A DNA stretch of 43,077 nt from positions 1 to 43,077 of the forward strand of contig JAFDZR010000030.1 in assembly GCA_018266875.1 (NCBI GenBank), given 5' to 3'. The stretch is from Bacteroidota bacterium. GTDB lineage: Bacteria > Bacteroidota > Ignavibacteria > Tepidaquicellales > Tepidaquicellaceae. A program made the position numbers and the translations under genes. Each line of letters starts with the position of its first letter. The stretch's first letter is position 1. Positions 27,315 through 35,541 of the stretch are shown here, piece by piece. Under the pieces are notes generated by a model. It made no database searches, had not been told where the DNA came from, and saw only the letters and a list, made by a program, of their open reading frames with translations.

Positions 27315-28408
27315 TGGTCAGCAGCGAGATAAAAAATATCGTTGAAGCTCTGATCTTTGCATCCGAAGATGAGATCACAGCAAGACAGATAAAGGAGATT
27401 GCTGACAGCAGCGGGATGAGGATCTCAGTTAACGATATTGAATCCTCCATATCTGCGCTCAATGAAGATTACAGGATCTCCAACAAATCATTTGAGATTG
27501 TTAAGATCGCAGGCGGTTATTCATTTTCAACAAAAAAAGAATACGGAAGATTTGTCGGAAAACTTTTTGAAGAAAAACAGAAAAAGAAACTTTCACAGTC
27601 AGCTCTCGAAACGCTTTCTATAATCGCTTACAAACAGCCGATCACAAGGAATGAGATCGAGTTTATCAGAGGCGTGAATGTGGATTACATTGTTAATTCG
27701 CTTCTTGAAAGAGATCTGGTAAAGATTCACGGAAGGGCTGATACTCCGGGAAGACCTATTCTTTACGCCACAACAAATACTTTTCTTAAAGTTCTCGGAC
27801 TATACTCCATTGATGATCTCCCGAAATTAAAGGAAATAAACGAGATCCTGAAAGATCAGGAAATCGAAGGCATTACCGAAGCTGATATTGAATTATTCAA
27901 TTCTGTAAATATTCAGGAAGCCGCTGACACTAAGGATACCGGACAGCTTGAACTCATTACCAGTAATGACAGTAAAAGTGAACCCAACGTGGAAATCAAG
28001 GTAACTGTTGATAAGAGTCTGAAAAATGATGATGAAGAAAATGAAGATGATGATTTAGAATATGATGATGATGTAGTAGAAGATGATGATGTAGTGGAAG
28101 ATGATGATGTAGTAGAAGATGATGATGTAGAAGAAGACGAAGATTTAGAAGAAGACGAAGATTTAGAAGAAGACGAAGATTTAGAAGAAGACGAAGATTT
28201 AGAAGAAGACGAAGATATAGAAGAAAACGAAGATTTAGAAGAAGACGAAGATTTAGAAGAAGATGAAGTTGATGATGAAGATGAAAGCCGGGATCAAACG
28301 GCTGAAGGAAAGTCTGTTCCGGATTCATCAGCTGAAAATTCCGGGGAATTAAAAGAAAATGATAACGACGACTTTCTGACAAAAGAAGGCGAAGAGGATT
28401 CAATGTAA
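27314..28408 (+). CDS. scpB: Segregation and condensation protein B with long acidic repeat tail
   Basis: Residues 1-190 form a normal ScpB with two winged helices (ALIFASEDEITARQI; LETLSIIAYKQPITRNEIEFIRGV; HGRADTPGRPILY). ScpB usually ends near residue 180-220; this protein has 364 residues. The extra part is dominated by an Asp/Glu tail at 239-325 made of six-residue repeats, first DDDVVE units and then EEDEDL units. The tail is encoded by an 18-bp tandem repeat and may bind basic proteins or regulate Smc loading, which is inference. It is coupled to scpA and followed 9 bp later by rluB. Confidence 0.92.
   Translation: MVSSEIKNIVEALIFASEDEITARQIKEIADSSGMRISVNDIESSISALNEDYRISNKSFEIVKIAGGYSFSTKKEYGRFVGKLFEEKQKKKLSQSALETLSIIAYKQPITRNEIEFIRGVNVDYIVNSLLERDLVKIHGRADTPGRPILYATTNTFLKVLGLYSIDDLPKLKEINEILKDQEIEGITEADIELFNSVNIQEAADTKDTGQLELITSNDSKSEPNVEIKVTVDKSLKNDDEENEDDDLEYDDDVVEDDDVVEDDDVVEDDDVEEDEDLEEDEDLEEDEDLEEDEDLEEDEDIEENEDLEEDEDLEEDEVDDEDESRDQTAEGKSVPDSSAENSGELKENDNDDFLTKEGEEDSM
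28064..28266 (+). repeat. 18-bp coding tandem repeat in scpB
   Basis: About eleven units of 18 bp occur in register with codons. The first three or four are of the type gatgatgatgtagtagaa, and the rest are of the type gatttagaagaagacgaa with small variations (one unit reads atagaagaaaac). The strand is very purine-rich. Unit homogeneity points to recent expansion, so copy number may vary between strains. Confidence 0.88.
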
Positions 28409-28417
28409 AATGATAAA

Positions 28418-29491
28418 ATGATAAATAAGAAAAAGCAAACCGGGAAAAAATATTCAGTTAAAAAAAGCCGTCCGGGTAAGAAAGAAAACAGATACAATAA
28501 GGAATACGCTGCGGAAAAAGGTTTTAAGGAAATCAGAGATCTTCCGGATAGCAGGGATATTAAAAGCAAAAAGAAATCTGAAGATAAAAAAGACGGCAAA
28601 GTAAAAAGGAAATATCCTGTTATAGAAAAACACAGGGACAGAAAAGATTATTCAGGAAGCGGCAGACGCAAAGCATCTAAGGACGTTAAAAAGAAAAAAC
28701 CGTTTCCAAAAACAACTTCCGTAACATCAGATGCAGCAGGAGTTTCATCCGGCAATGCCGGATCAGCATATACGGAAAATAAAGGTCTCGTAAGACTGAA
28801 TAAATTCATAGCTGCAAACGGAATTTCATCCAGAAGGAAAGTTGATGAAATGATTCTTGAGGAAAGAGTCACCGTAAACGGCAACACAGTCAATGAACTC
28901 GGATTCAGGATCGATCCCGGATTTGACAAAGTGAGAGTTGACGGCGAACTTGTCAGGACAGATACAAAAAAAGTTTATATAATCCTGAACAAGCCAAAAG
29001 GCATTATCACATCGGTAAAGGATGAAAAGAAAAGAACAACTGTTATTGATCTTATAAAGCTAAATCAGAAGATCTTTCCTGTCGGACGGCTTGATTACAA
29101 CACATCCGGCCTGCTCCTTCTTACCAATGACGGCGGGTTTGCGAATTATCTTATGAGTCCTAAGAACAAAGTTCATAAGACTTATTATGTACAGCTTTCA
29201 AAACCCCTTGAGGAAAAGCACAGGGTAAAATTAAGCGAAGGAATTAAGCTTGACGGAATCCTGACTGCTCCCGCAAAGATAAAATATCTGAAGAACAATG
29301 ATTATCAGCGGCTGTTTATTTCAATATATGAGGGAAAGAACAGACAGATACATAATATGTTCGAGCACTTCGGATATTTTGTGAGAGAACTGATGAGAGT
29401 TGAATACGGCGGATTGAAACTGGAAGGTCTGAAGGAGGGAAGCTGGAGATTTCTGAATGCCGTTGAGGTCTCAAAGCTGAAACCGGAATAA
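28418..29491 (+). CDS. rluB: 23S rRNA pseudouridine synthase (RluB/RsuA family) with basic N-terminal extension
   Basis: The 357-residue protein has a low-complexity Lys/Arg-rich extension (about residues 1-120). An S4 domain follows (LNKFIAANGISSRRKVDEMI at 127-146, with VTVNG), and then the catalytic domain with GRLDYNTSGLLLLTNDG, Asp226 being the catalytic aspartate. The RluB/E and RsuA families share these features; RluB, which modifies helix 89 of 23S rRNA, is the usual neighbour of scpA-scpB and is my choice. The extension probably adds RNA affinity. It follows scpB by 9 bp. Confidence 0.88.
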   Translation: MINKKKQTGKKYSVKKSRPGKKENRYNKEYAAEKGFKEIRDLPDSRDIKSKKKSEDKKDGKVKRKYPVIEKHRDRKDYSGSGRRKASKDVKKKKPFPKTTSVTSDAAGVSSGNAGSAYTENKGLVRLNKFIAANGISSRRKVDEMILEERVTVNGNTVNELGFRIDPGFDKVRVDGELVRTDTKKVYIILNKPKGIITSVKDEKKRTTVIDLIKLNQKIFPVGRLDYNTSGLLLLTNDGGFANYLMSPKNKVHKTYYVQLSKPLEEKHRVKLSEGIKLDGILTAPAKIKYLKNNDYQRLFISIYEGKNRQIHNMFEHFGYFVRELMRVEYGGLKLEGLKEGSWRFLNAVEVSKLKPE

Positions 29492-29540
29492 AATAAATTT
29501 TTTGAAATAATTTTTAATTTAAAAAACTGAAAGGGAATAT

Positions 29541-31106
29541 TTGTCAGAGCAGAACGAGTTAATAAAAAGAAGACTGGAAGAACTTGAGAAAATAAGAGAA
29601 CTCGGAATCAATCCTTATCCTCACAGATTTGATATAACTTCGGATTCAGCCGGCCTGATAAAAAATTTCAAGGATGCGGAAACCGATGAAGAAAAGGAAG
29701 CCCGCAAGAGCGAACTTCATTCTGTTGCCGGCAGGATAATGGCTGTCCGCAAAATGGGTAAGGCAACATTCTGTCATATCAAAGACGAAACCGGAAAGAT
29801 CCAGATTTATATCAAGAAAGATGAGATCGGAGATACTGCATATGATGTATTCAGACTGCTTGATATCGGGGACATTATCGGTGTTAAAGGTTATCTGTTC
29901 CGCACCAAGACAGGTGAGATATCTCTTCACGCAGTCTCATATGAACTGCTTACAAAGTCCATTCATCCGCTTCCGGTAGTAAAAGAAGAAGTGACTGAAT
30001 CAGGTGAAAAGATAATCCATGATGCATTCGCTGATGTCGAGCTGAGATACAGGCAGAGATATATTGATCTCATTGTAAATGAAAATGTAAAAGAGACTTT
30101 TGTAAAAAGAACAAAGATCATTCAGTCGATAAAACGGACTCTGGAGAAACATGATTTTTTTGAAGTTGAAACTCCAACTTTGCAGTCGCTTTACGGAGGT
30201 GCAAACGCTCAGCCGTTTGTGACTCATCATAATTCACTGGACATTGATCTTTATCTTAGAATATCCAACGAACTGTTTCTGAAACGGCTTATCGTCGGCG
30301 GATTCAACAGAGTATATGAGTTTGTAAGGGATTTCAGGAACGAGGGAATTGACAGAACTCACAATCCCGAATTCACACAGGTCGAATGGTATCAGGCATA
30401 CGGCGATTATTCCGATTCTATGAATATGTTTGAGGAAGTAGTGGAACAGGCGTGCATTGATGCCAACGGATCTACTAAAGCTGTATACGGGGATACGGAA
30501 CTTGATTTCAAACGTCCGTGGAAAAGACTGAAGATGACAGATGCTGTATTTGAAAAGACCGGACTGAAAGTAAATGAAATGAAAAAACAGGAGATCATTG
30601 ATTACATGAAGGACAACGGAATTGAATTTGATCCGAAGATATCTCACAGCAAAGGACTGCTGATTGCAAATCTTTTTGAAGAGACATGCGAGGAAGATCT
30701 GATACAGCCGGTTTTCATTCATGATTTTCCAATTGATACCACTCCGCTGTGCAAGCCGCTGAGGGAATATTCCATGAAGCAGCTTGAGGAAATGAGCAAA
30801 GATCCTGAACAGGTCATTTATGTTGAGAGATTTGAACCTTATATATACAAATGGGAAATGGGTAATTCATATACGGAGCTCAACGATCCGATACTGCAGA
30901 GAAAACTTCTCGAGGAGCAGGTGGAAAGAGGACGAGCCGGCGAAAAGGAAACTCATCCGCTGGATGAGGATTTTTTAAAAGCAATTGAAGTCGGAATGCC
31001 TCCCGCCACAGGCGTTGGTCTGGGCGTGGACAGACTGGTTATGCTGCTGACAAATTCTCAGTCGATAAGGGACGTAATATTTTTCCCGCTTATGAGACCA
31101 TTATAA
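29541..31106 (+). CDS. lysS: Lysyl-tRNA synthetase, class II
   Basis: The 521-residue protein has an N-terminal OB-fold anticodon-binding domain (GRIMAVRKMGKATFCHIKD) and the class II motifs: motif 1 around FFEVETPTLQ, motif 2 FRNEGIDRTHNPEF, and motif 3 GLGVDRLVMLLTNSQSIRD. The TNSQSIRDVIFFP ending is typical of LysS. Translation starts at TTG, with a purine-rich aaaggga upstream; no ATG lies near the conserved N-terminus. It follows rluB by 49 bp, and a secreted-protein gene starts 11 bp after it. Confidence 0.96.
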   Translation: MSEQNELIKRRLEELEKIRELGINPYPHRFDITSDSAGLIKNFKDAETDEEKEARKSELHSVAGRIMAVRKMGKATFCHIKDETGKIQIYIKKDEIGDTAYDVFRLLDIGDIIGVKGYLFRTKTGEISLHAVSYELLTKSIHPLPVVKEEVTESGEKIIHDAFADVELRYRQRYIDLIVNENVKETFVKRTKIIQSIKRTLEKHDFFEVETPTLQSLYGGANAQPFVTHHNSLDIDLYLRISNELFLKRLIVGGFNRVYEFVRDFRNEGIDRTHNPEFTQVEWYQAYGDYSDSMNMFEEVVEQACIDANGSTKAVYGDTELDFKRPWKRLKMTDAVFEKTGLKVNEMKKQEIIDYMKDNGIEFDPKISHSKGLLIANLFEETCEEDLIQPVFIHDFPIDTTPLCKPLREYSMKQLEEMSKDPEQVIYVERFEPYIYKWEMGNSYTELNDPILQRKLLEEQVERGRAGEKETHPLDEDFLKAIEVGMPPATGVGLGVDRLVMLLTNSQSIRDVIFFPLMRPL

Positions 31107-31117
31107 ATTTTTTGCAG

Positions 31118-31960
31118 ATGAAAAGTTACAGTTTTAATTTATCGGTTATATATTTTTTATTATTCGCGTTTTTTTTCGTTTTAAGATCCGATTCATTCTC
31201 CCAGAATAGCAGGGATCAGAAAAACTCCGGCGAATCAATCCTGGTAACTGACAGCAGAGGAAACATACTCAGCGGTGACAAGACGGACTGGAATTATTCC
31301 GATAAGAATTATAATGAATTAACGGGAAATGAGGATTTATTCAAAGCCCCTCATACAAAGAAGGATGTTGCTGTTCCTGAAGGACAGCAATTGACTTATG
31401 AGATAATTGGGGATAAGTTATTGCTGAAATGGTCTTCTGCAAAAGGTATCAGCTTCAAAGGATTTGCCGTTGAAAAAGCGGAAGTAATTTCAGGCAAGGA
31501 AAATTTAAACTGGACTGAGATCGGATACATTAAGGGAAGCAAAAATACCAACAGGATCAACAGATACAGCTACATTGACAAAAAAATGAAGAAAGGAAAA
31601 TATCATTACCGTCTGAAGACGGAATCAACCGACGGCAGTTCCGGGTATTTGAATTTAAACGGAGAAGTAAACTGGATGGATTATCCTTCTACATTTCAGT
31701 TTTATCCTGTGTATCCTAATCCGGTAAACGATTCTTTTTATGTCAGATTTTTTGTGCCTGTAAAAGACGAAGTCAGTTTATTTTTTCTTAAGGGAAATGA
31801 TACTTTATATTTAATTAATAATGAATCTCAGACTCAGGGATTTTATATTTTGAGACTGAGTAAAAGTAATTTTGGATTCAGCAATGAAGTAATAAGGTTA
31901 TACATGGTAATAAAGAGTTTCAGAAAGAAAGAATATTACGGGGACATAAAATTCAACTGA
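31118..31960 (+). CDS. Secreted protein with a type IX secretion-like C-terminal domain
   Basis: The 280-residue protein has a signal peptide (SVIYFLLFAFFFVLRSDSFSQ end). A single beta-sandwich domain (LLLKWSSAKGISFKGFAVEK to YHYRLKTESTDGSSG) resembles the fibronectin-like domains that precede sorting domains in this group. The last ~80 residues start FYPVYPNPVNDSFYVRF, the typical opening of type A sorting domains, but the usual ending is replaced by a long basic tail. I take ATG 31118 rather than TTG 31112. The remaining function is unknown. It lies 11 bp after lysS. Confidence 0.7.
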   Translation: MKSYSFNLSVIYFLLFAFFFVLRSDSFSQNSRDQKNSGESILVTDSRGNILSGDKTDWNYSDKNYNELTGNEDLFKAPHTKKDVAVPEGQQLTYEIIGDKLLLKWSSAKGISFKGFAVEKAEVISGKENLNWTEIGYIKGSKNTNRINRYSYIDKKMKKGKYHYRLKTESTDGSSGYLNLNGEVNWMDYPSTFQFYPVYPNPVNDSFYVRFFVPVKDEVSLFFLKGNDTLYLINNESQTQGFYILRLSKSNFGFSNEVIRLYMVIKSFRKKEYYGDIKFN

Positions 31961-31990
31961 TCATTGAAATATTTTTTTAATATGATCAGT
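31956..31990 (+). terminator. Inverted repeat overlapping the secreted-protein stop
   Basis: actgatcat at 31956-31964 pairs perfectly with atgatcagt at 31982-31990 (9 bp), with 17 bases between them that contain a T7 run. The stop codon TGA is inside the left arm. It separates the lysS pair from the cystathionine beta-synthase gene and may end transcription, but the T-run is in the loop rather than after the stem. Confidence 0.4.
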
Positions 31991-32035
31991 CTTCAGACAA
32001 ATCATTTTAAAAATTAAAACTACATAATTAAAGAA

Positions 32036-33394
32036 ATGAAATATTATAACAGCGTACTTGAACTTATCGGCAACACGCCTCTTGTAAAGCTGAATAAAAT
32101 TACAAAGGGATTGAAACCAATGGTACTTGCAAAAATGGAGTCCTACAATCCGGGAGGCAGCGTAAAGGACCGGATAGCTCTTAACATGATTGAGGCAGCG
32201 GAGCGCGAAGGTAAAATAAAACCCGGAGATACCATCATTGAAGCAACAAGCGGAAATACAGGGATCGGGCTTGCGCTTGTAGCCGCTCTTAAAGGTTATA
32301 AATCCATATTCGTGATGACTGAAAAAGCATCCAGGGAAAAGAACAATTACCTTAAAGCGCTTGGAGCTGAAGTCGTGATACAGCCCATGACAGCAAAAAG
32401 CGGCGATCCTGATCACTATGTAACTGTAGCGGAAAGACTTGCTAAAGAAATACCGAATTCTTATTTCCTTTATCAGTATGTGAATCCTGCAAATCCCGAA
32501 GCACATTACAAAACCACCGGTCCGGAGATCTGGAATGACACGGACGGAAAAGTCACGCATTTTATTGCAGGCGTGGGAACAGGTGGGACTATCTCCGGAA
32601 CCAGCAAATATCTGAAGGAAAAGAATCCTGCAATCAGAGTAATCGGAGCAGATCCATACGGTTCAATTTTTAAAGTTGTAAAAGAAACGGGAAACACTCC
32701 CGAACCTATTCCCTATCTCATTGAGGGAATCGGTCAGGATGTAATGGTCGAGAATGTTCAGCTTCCTTTGATAGACGAGATCATGAATGTCAACGACCTT
32801 GATTCAGTTGAAATGTGCAAGAGACTTTCCAAGGAAGAAGGAATTTTCTGCGGAGGTTCAACCGGTACAATCGCTTTTGCTGCAATCGAACTTGCAAAGA
32901 AGCTTGACGAGAATGCTGTGATCGTTTTTATAGTCTGCGACACAGGCGAAAGATATCTTTCCAAATATCATTCGGACGACTGGCTCAGGGAAAAACGGCT
33001 TATGAATTCGGATTACATTACCACCGGTCAGGTGTTTATGACAAAGAAGACCGCAGGCGTTCCTGGACTTATATCCGCAAAAAGCTCTGATAAATTATTT
33101 GAAGCTCTTGAGATCATGGATAAGTACAACCTTTCCACTCTTCCTGTAATTGACGGATCGGAATGCGTGGGTTCCATCGTTGAGGAAACTATGATTGAAA
33201 AAATAATCAAAGACAGGAACATTGCTGGAAAGAATGTAAAAGATGTCATGGACAAAAAACTGCCGATCGTGGATTTCAACAGTGAATTTCCGAAGACGCT
33301 TGAGATGCTTCAGAAAGACAGCACTCTGCTGGTTTCGCAGCACGGACAGATAAAGGGAATACTTACAAGATATGATGTTCTGGATTTTGTGTGA
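32036..33394 (+). CDS. cbs: Cystathionine beta-synthase (PLP domain plus CBS pair)
   Basis: This enzyme condenses serine and homocysteine to cystathionine. The 452-residue protein has the PLP-lysine segment PGGSVKDR (Lys44), the substrate loop TSGNTGIG (71-78), and GVGTGGTISG for the PLP phosphate. From about residue 335 it carries a tandem CBS domain pair. The bacterial form lacks the N-terminal haem domain of the human enzyme, as here. A plain cysteine synthase would lack the CBS pair, and the next gene encodes cystathionine gamma-lyase/synthase, so reverse transsulfuration is the best reading. Confidence 0.9.
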   Translation: MKYYNSVLELIGNTPLVKLNKITKGLKPMVLAKMESYNPGGSVKDRIALNMIEAAEREGKIKPGDTIIEATSGNTGIGLALVAALKGYKSIFVMTEKASREKNNYLKALGAEVVIQPMTAKSGDPDHYVTVAERLAKEIPNSYFLYQYVNPANPEAHYKTTGPEIWNDTDGKVTHFIAGVGTGGTISGTSKYLKEKNPAIRVIGADPYGSIFKVVKETGNTPEPIPYLIEGIGQDVMVENVQLPLIDEIMNVNDLDSVEMCKRLSKEEGIFCGGSTGTIAFAAIELAKKLDENAVIVFIVCDTGERYLSKYHSDDWLREKRLMNSDYITTGQVFMTKKTAGVPGLISAKSSDKLFEALEIMDKYNLSTLPVIDGSECVGSIVEETMIEKIIKDRNIAGKNVKDVMDKKLPIVDFNSEFPKTLEMLQKDSTLLVSQHGQIKGILTRYDVLDFV

Positions 33395-33426
33395 AAAAAG
33401 AGATATACTATTTTAAATAAATTACA

Positions 33427-33454
33427 GCAGATGTTAACTTAAGTTACCGTCTGC
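33427..33454 (+). other. Hairpin between the two transsulfuration genes
   Basis: gcagatgttaac and gttaccgtctgc form a 12-bp stem with one mismatch, one wobble and loop ttaa. It lies 33 bp after the first stop and 20 bp before the next start. No T-run follows, so it is more likely a processing or stability element than a terminator. Confidence 0.45.
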
Positions 33455-33474
33455 AACTAAACTAAAATACGAAT

Positions 33475-34614
33475 ATGAAATTTGCAACCAAGCAGATACA
33501 CGCCGGTCAGCATCCGGAAGAAACGACGGGAGCTGTCATAACTCCCATATTTCAGACTTCAACTTACTCAAACGATAAGCTCGGAGAGTCAAAGGGTTTT
33601 GATTACGGAAGAACAATAAATCCCACCAGATCAGCTCTCGAAGCCAATCTCGCTTCACTCGAAAACGGCAAATACGGATTCTGCTTTTCATCGGGAATGG
33701 CGGCCGTTCAGACAGTTATTAATCTTTTCAAACCCGGTGATCACGTGATCTGTACGAATAATGTTTACGGAGGTACGTACCGTCTATATGAACAGGTGAT
33801 GAAAAATTACGGACTGGAATTCTCTTATGTCGACACTTCAGACAATGACGAATTGAAAAATTCAATAAAGCCGAATACGAAATTTATTTATGTGGAAACT
33901 CCCACTAATCCGATGCTCAACATTACCGATCTTAAAAACCTCGGGAAACTCGGTAAAGAAAAAAACATTATTACATGCGTGGACAATACTTTTATGAGTC
34001 CTTATTTTCAGAATCCGCTGGACTTTGGAATTGATATAGTACTTCACAGCACAACAAAATATATTAACGGTCACAGTGACGTGATCGGAGGATGCCTTGT
34101 CACATCCGATGACAGGATTGCGGAGAAGTTAAAATTTCTTCAGAACTCAGTCGGCTCTGTCCCCTCTCCTTTTGACTGCTGGCTCGTACTGCGCTCAACC
34201 AAAACTCTCGCGCAGAGAATGAGAGCTCATAATGAAAATGCAGTAAACATCTGCAAAGTCCTTTCATCCGATAAGAAAATTGTAAAGCTTTATTATCCCG
34301 GACTTGAGTCCCATCCGCAGCATGAACTTGCAAAATCACAGATGTCAGGATCGGGCGGAATTATTTCCCTGGATGTCGGATCTTATGACAAAGCGGTATC
34401 CTTCTGCAATTCCCTTAAGATCTTCCAGATCGCCGAATCTCTCGGAGGTGTTGAATCGCTTGTTTGTCATCCTGTTTCAATGACTCACGGAAGCGTGCCG
34501 AAAGAACTCAGGGAGAAATTCGGACTTACTGACGGACTTGTAAGATTGTCAGTCGGAATTGAGGATAATGATGACCTGATTGCCGATATAGAAAATGCAC
34601 TGAAGAGTCTCTGA
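33475..34614 (+). CDS. Cystathionine gamma-lyase / gamma-synthase (Cys/Met metabolism PLP enzyme)
   Basis: The 379-residue protein is a fold-type I PLP enzyme of the trans-sulfuration family. It starts FATKQIHAGQ, has FDYGRTINPTR, SSGMAAVQT and YVETPTNPML, and binds PLP through Lys195 in STTKYINGHSDV. Gamma-lyase, gamma-synthase and methionine lyase are hard to tell apart by sequence. The upstream cystathionine beta-synthase gene favours gamma-lyase, giving cysteine from homocysteine. It is followed after 3 bp by the PAP2 gene, so the three genes may share a transcript. Confidence 0.88.
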   Translation: MKFATKQIHAGQHPEETTGAVITPIFQTSTYSNDKLGESKGFDYGRTINPTRSALEANLASLENGKYGFCFSSGMAAVQTVINLFKPGDHVICTNNVYGGTYRLYEQVMKNYGLEFSYVDTSDNDELKNSIKPNTKFIYVETPTNPMLNITDLKNLGKLGKEKNIITCVDNTFMSPYFQNPLDFGIDIVLHSTTKYINGHSDVIGGCLVTSDDRIAEKLKFLQNSVGSVPSPFDCWLVLRSTKTLAQRMRAHNENAVNICKVLSSDKKIVKLYYPGLESHPQHELAKSQMSGSGGIISLDVGSYDKAVSFCNSLKIFQIAESLGGVESLVCHPVSMTHGSVPKELREKFGLTDGLVRLSVGIEDNDDLIADIENALKSL

Positions 34615-34617
34615 TCT

Positions 34618-35475
34618 TTGCAAAGAGTAATTATAATATTGACTCTGCTCTGTATATTTAATTCGGAAAGTTTTTCACAATTCTCTAATTACAGAACAAA
34701 GACTTCCGGAAGAGACACTTCAAAATACAGCGAGAGGAATATTGATGTCAGGATCTTCAGGACTTTCAACAATATTAACAGCAGATTCGTCAATTCACTG
34801 ATCAGCATTTCAAATGAATCAATTATTCCGGTCTCTGTAGCCGCTCCTGTAGGGCTTTACACTGTTGCGCGGATCAACGGAAATTACTATGATGAAAGTT
34901 CTGCAGTTCTTCTTGCACTGTCTGAATTCACAAGCCTTTCCGTCACGCAGATCTTAAAATCAACTGTTAAAAGAGACAGACCTTTCAGAAAGCTGAATAA
35001 TGTTTACTTATCGGATACCTCATCCGTAGCCGGGACTTATTCATTCCCTTCCGGTCACTCTTCTGAATCATTCAGCATTGCAACACTTCTGACATTAAGA
35101 TATCCTGACAAGCCGGGTTTGATAATAGGACTTTACTCTTACGCTGCAGTGGTTTCTCTCGGCAGGATCTACTGGGGAGTTCATTATCCGTCTGATGTGC
35201 TTACGGGAATGCTGATAGGCGCGGGAAGCGCGGCTCTGATTTATTCACTTAGAAAACCGATTATAAAAGCGAAGAATGATCTTTTCAATCAGAATGAAAG
35301 GACGGATTCTTACGATCCGGGAATTGCTCCCGCAGCTATGCTTGTATCTTTAGCCGCAGCTGATTTCATAAATCATTTTCTTAAAAATTCAGGGAGTACA
35401 CTGCTTAAAAATTCTGCAGTAAGTCTGGATCTGAACAGCAGTATCAGCAGAATAAATTATTCGGTAGGCTTCTGA
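34618..35475 (+). CDS. PAP2-family phosphatase, exported
   Basis: The 285-residue protein has a signal peptide (VIIILTLLCIFNSESFSQ). The PAP2 motifs are in order: KSTVKRDRP (114-122), FPSGHS (His147) and SLGRIYWGVHYPSD (Arg183, His189, Asp193). Several hydrophobic helices around the motifs suggest membrane association facing the periplasm. Likely substrates are lipid phosphates such as phosphatidic acid or undecaprenyl pyrophosphate. It starts at TTG only 3 bp after the previous stop and converges on queE. Confidence 0.87.
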   Translation: MQRVIIILTLLCIFNSESFSQFSNYRTKTSGRDTSKYSERNIDVRIFRTFNNINSRFVNSLISISNESIIPVSVAAPVGLYTVARINGNYYDESSAVLLALSEFTSLSVTQILKSTVKRDRPFRKLNNVYLSDTSSVAGTYSFPSGHSSESFSIATLLTLRYPDKPGLIIGLYSYAAVVSLGRIYWGVHYPSDVLTGMLIGAGSAALIYSLRKPIIKAKNDLFNQNERTDSYDPGIAPAAMLVSLAAADFINHFLKNSGSTLLKNSAVSLDLNSSISRINYSVGF

Positions 35476-35493
35476 TAATCAGTAATTTAACTG

Positions 35494-35520
35494 AACAGTA
35501 TAATTTTTTTAACTACTGTT
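35494..35520. terminator. Hairpin between convergent PAP2 and queE genes
   Basis: aacagta (35494-35500) pairs perfectly with tactgtt (35514-35520) around a 13-base loop containing a T7 run. The location between two convergent stops fits a terminator, but the stem is short and no strong T-run follows it. Confidence 0.4.
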
Positions 35521-35541
35521 TGCATTTCGTAATCTCAAATA

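Noticed and set aside
27996..28403. 135-codon minus-strand frame rich in Leu and His
   Set aside because: It is the reverse complement of the acidic repeats of scpB; low complexity explains the open frame.
30234..30722. 162-codon minus-strand frame
   Set aside because: It is antisense to lysS motif 2, which is conserved on the plus strand.
31961..32560. 199-codon minus-strand frame
   Set aside because: It is antisense to the cystathionine beta-synthase gene and lacks any recognisable domain.
33395..33474. SAM riboswitch before the gamma-lyase gene
   Set aside because: The only structure is one hairpin; the multi-helix core and conserved bases of known SAM riboswitches are absent, and the spacer is only 80 bp.
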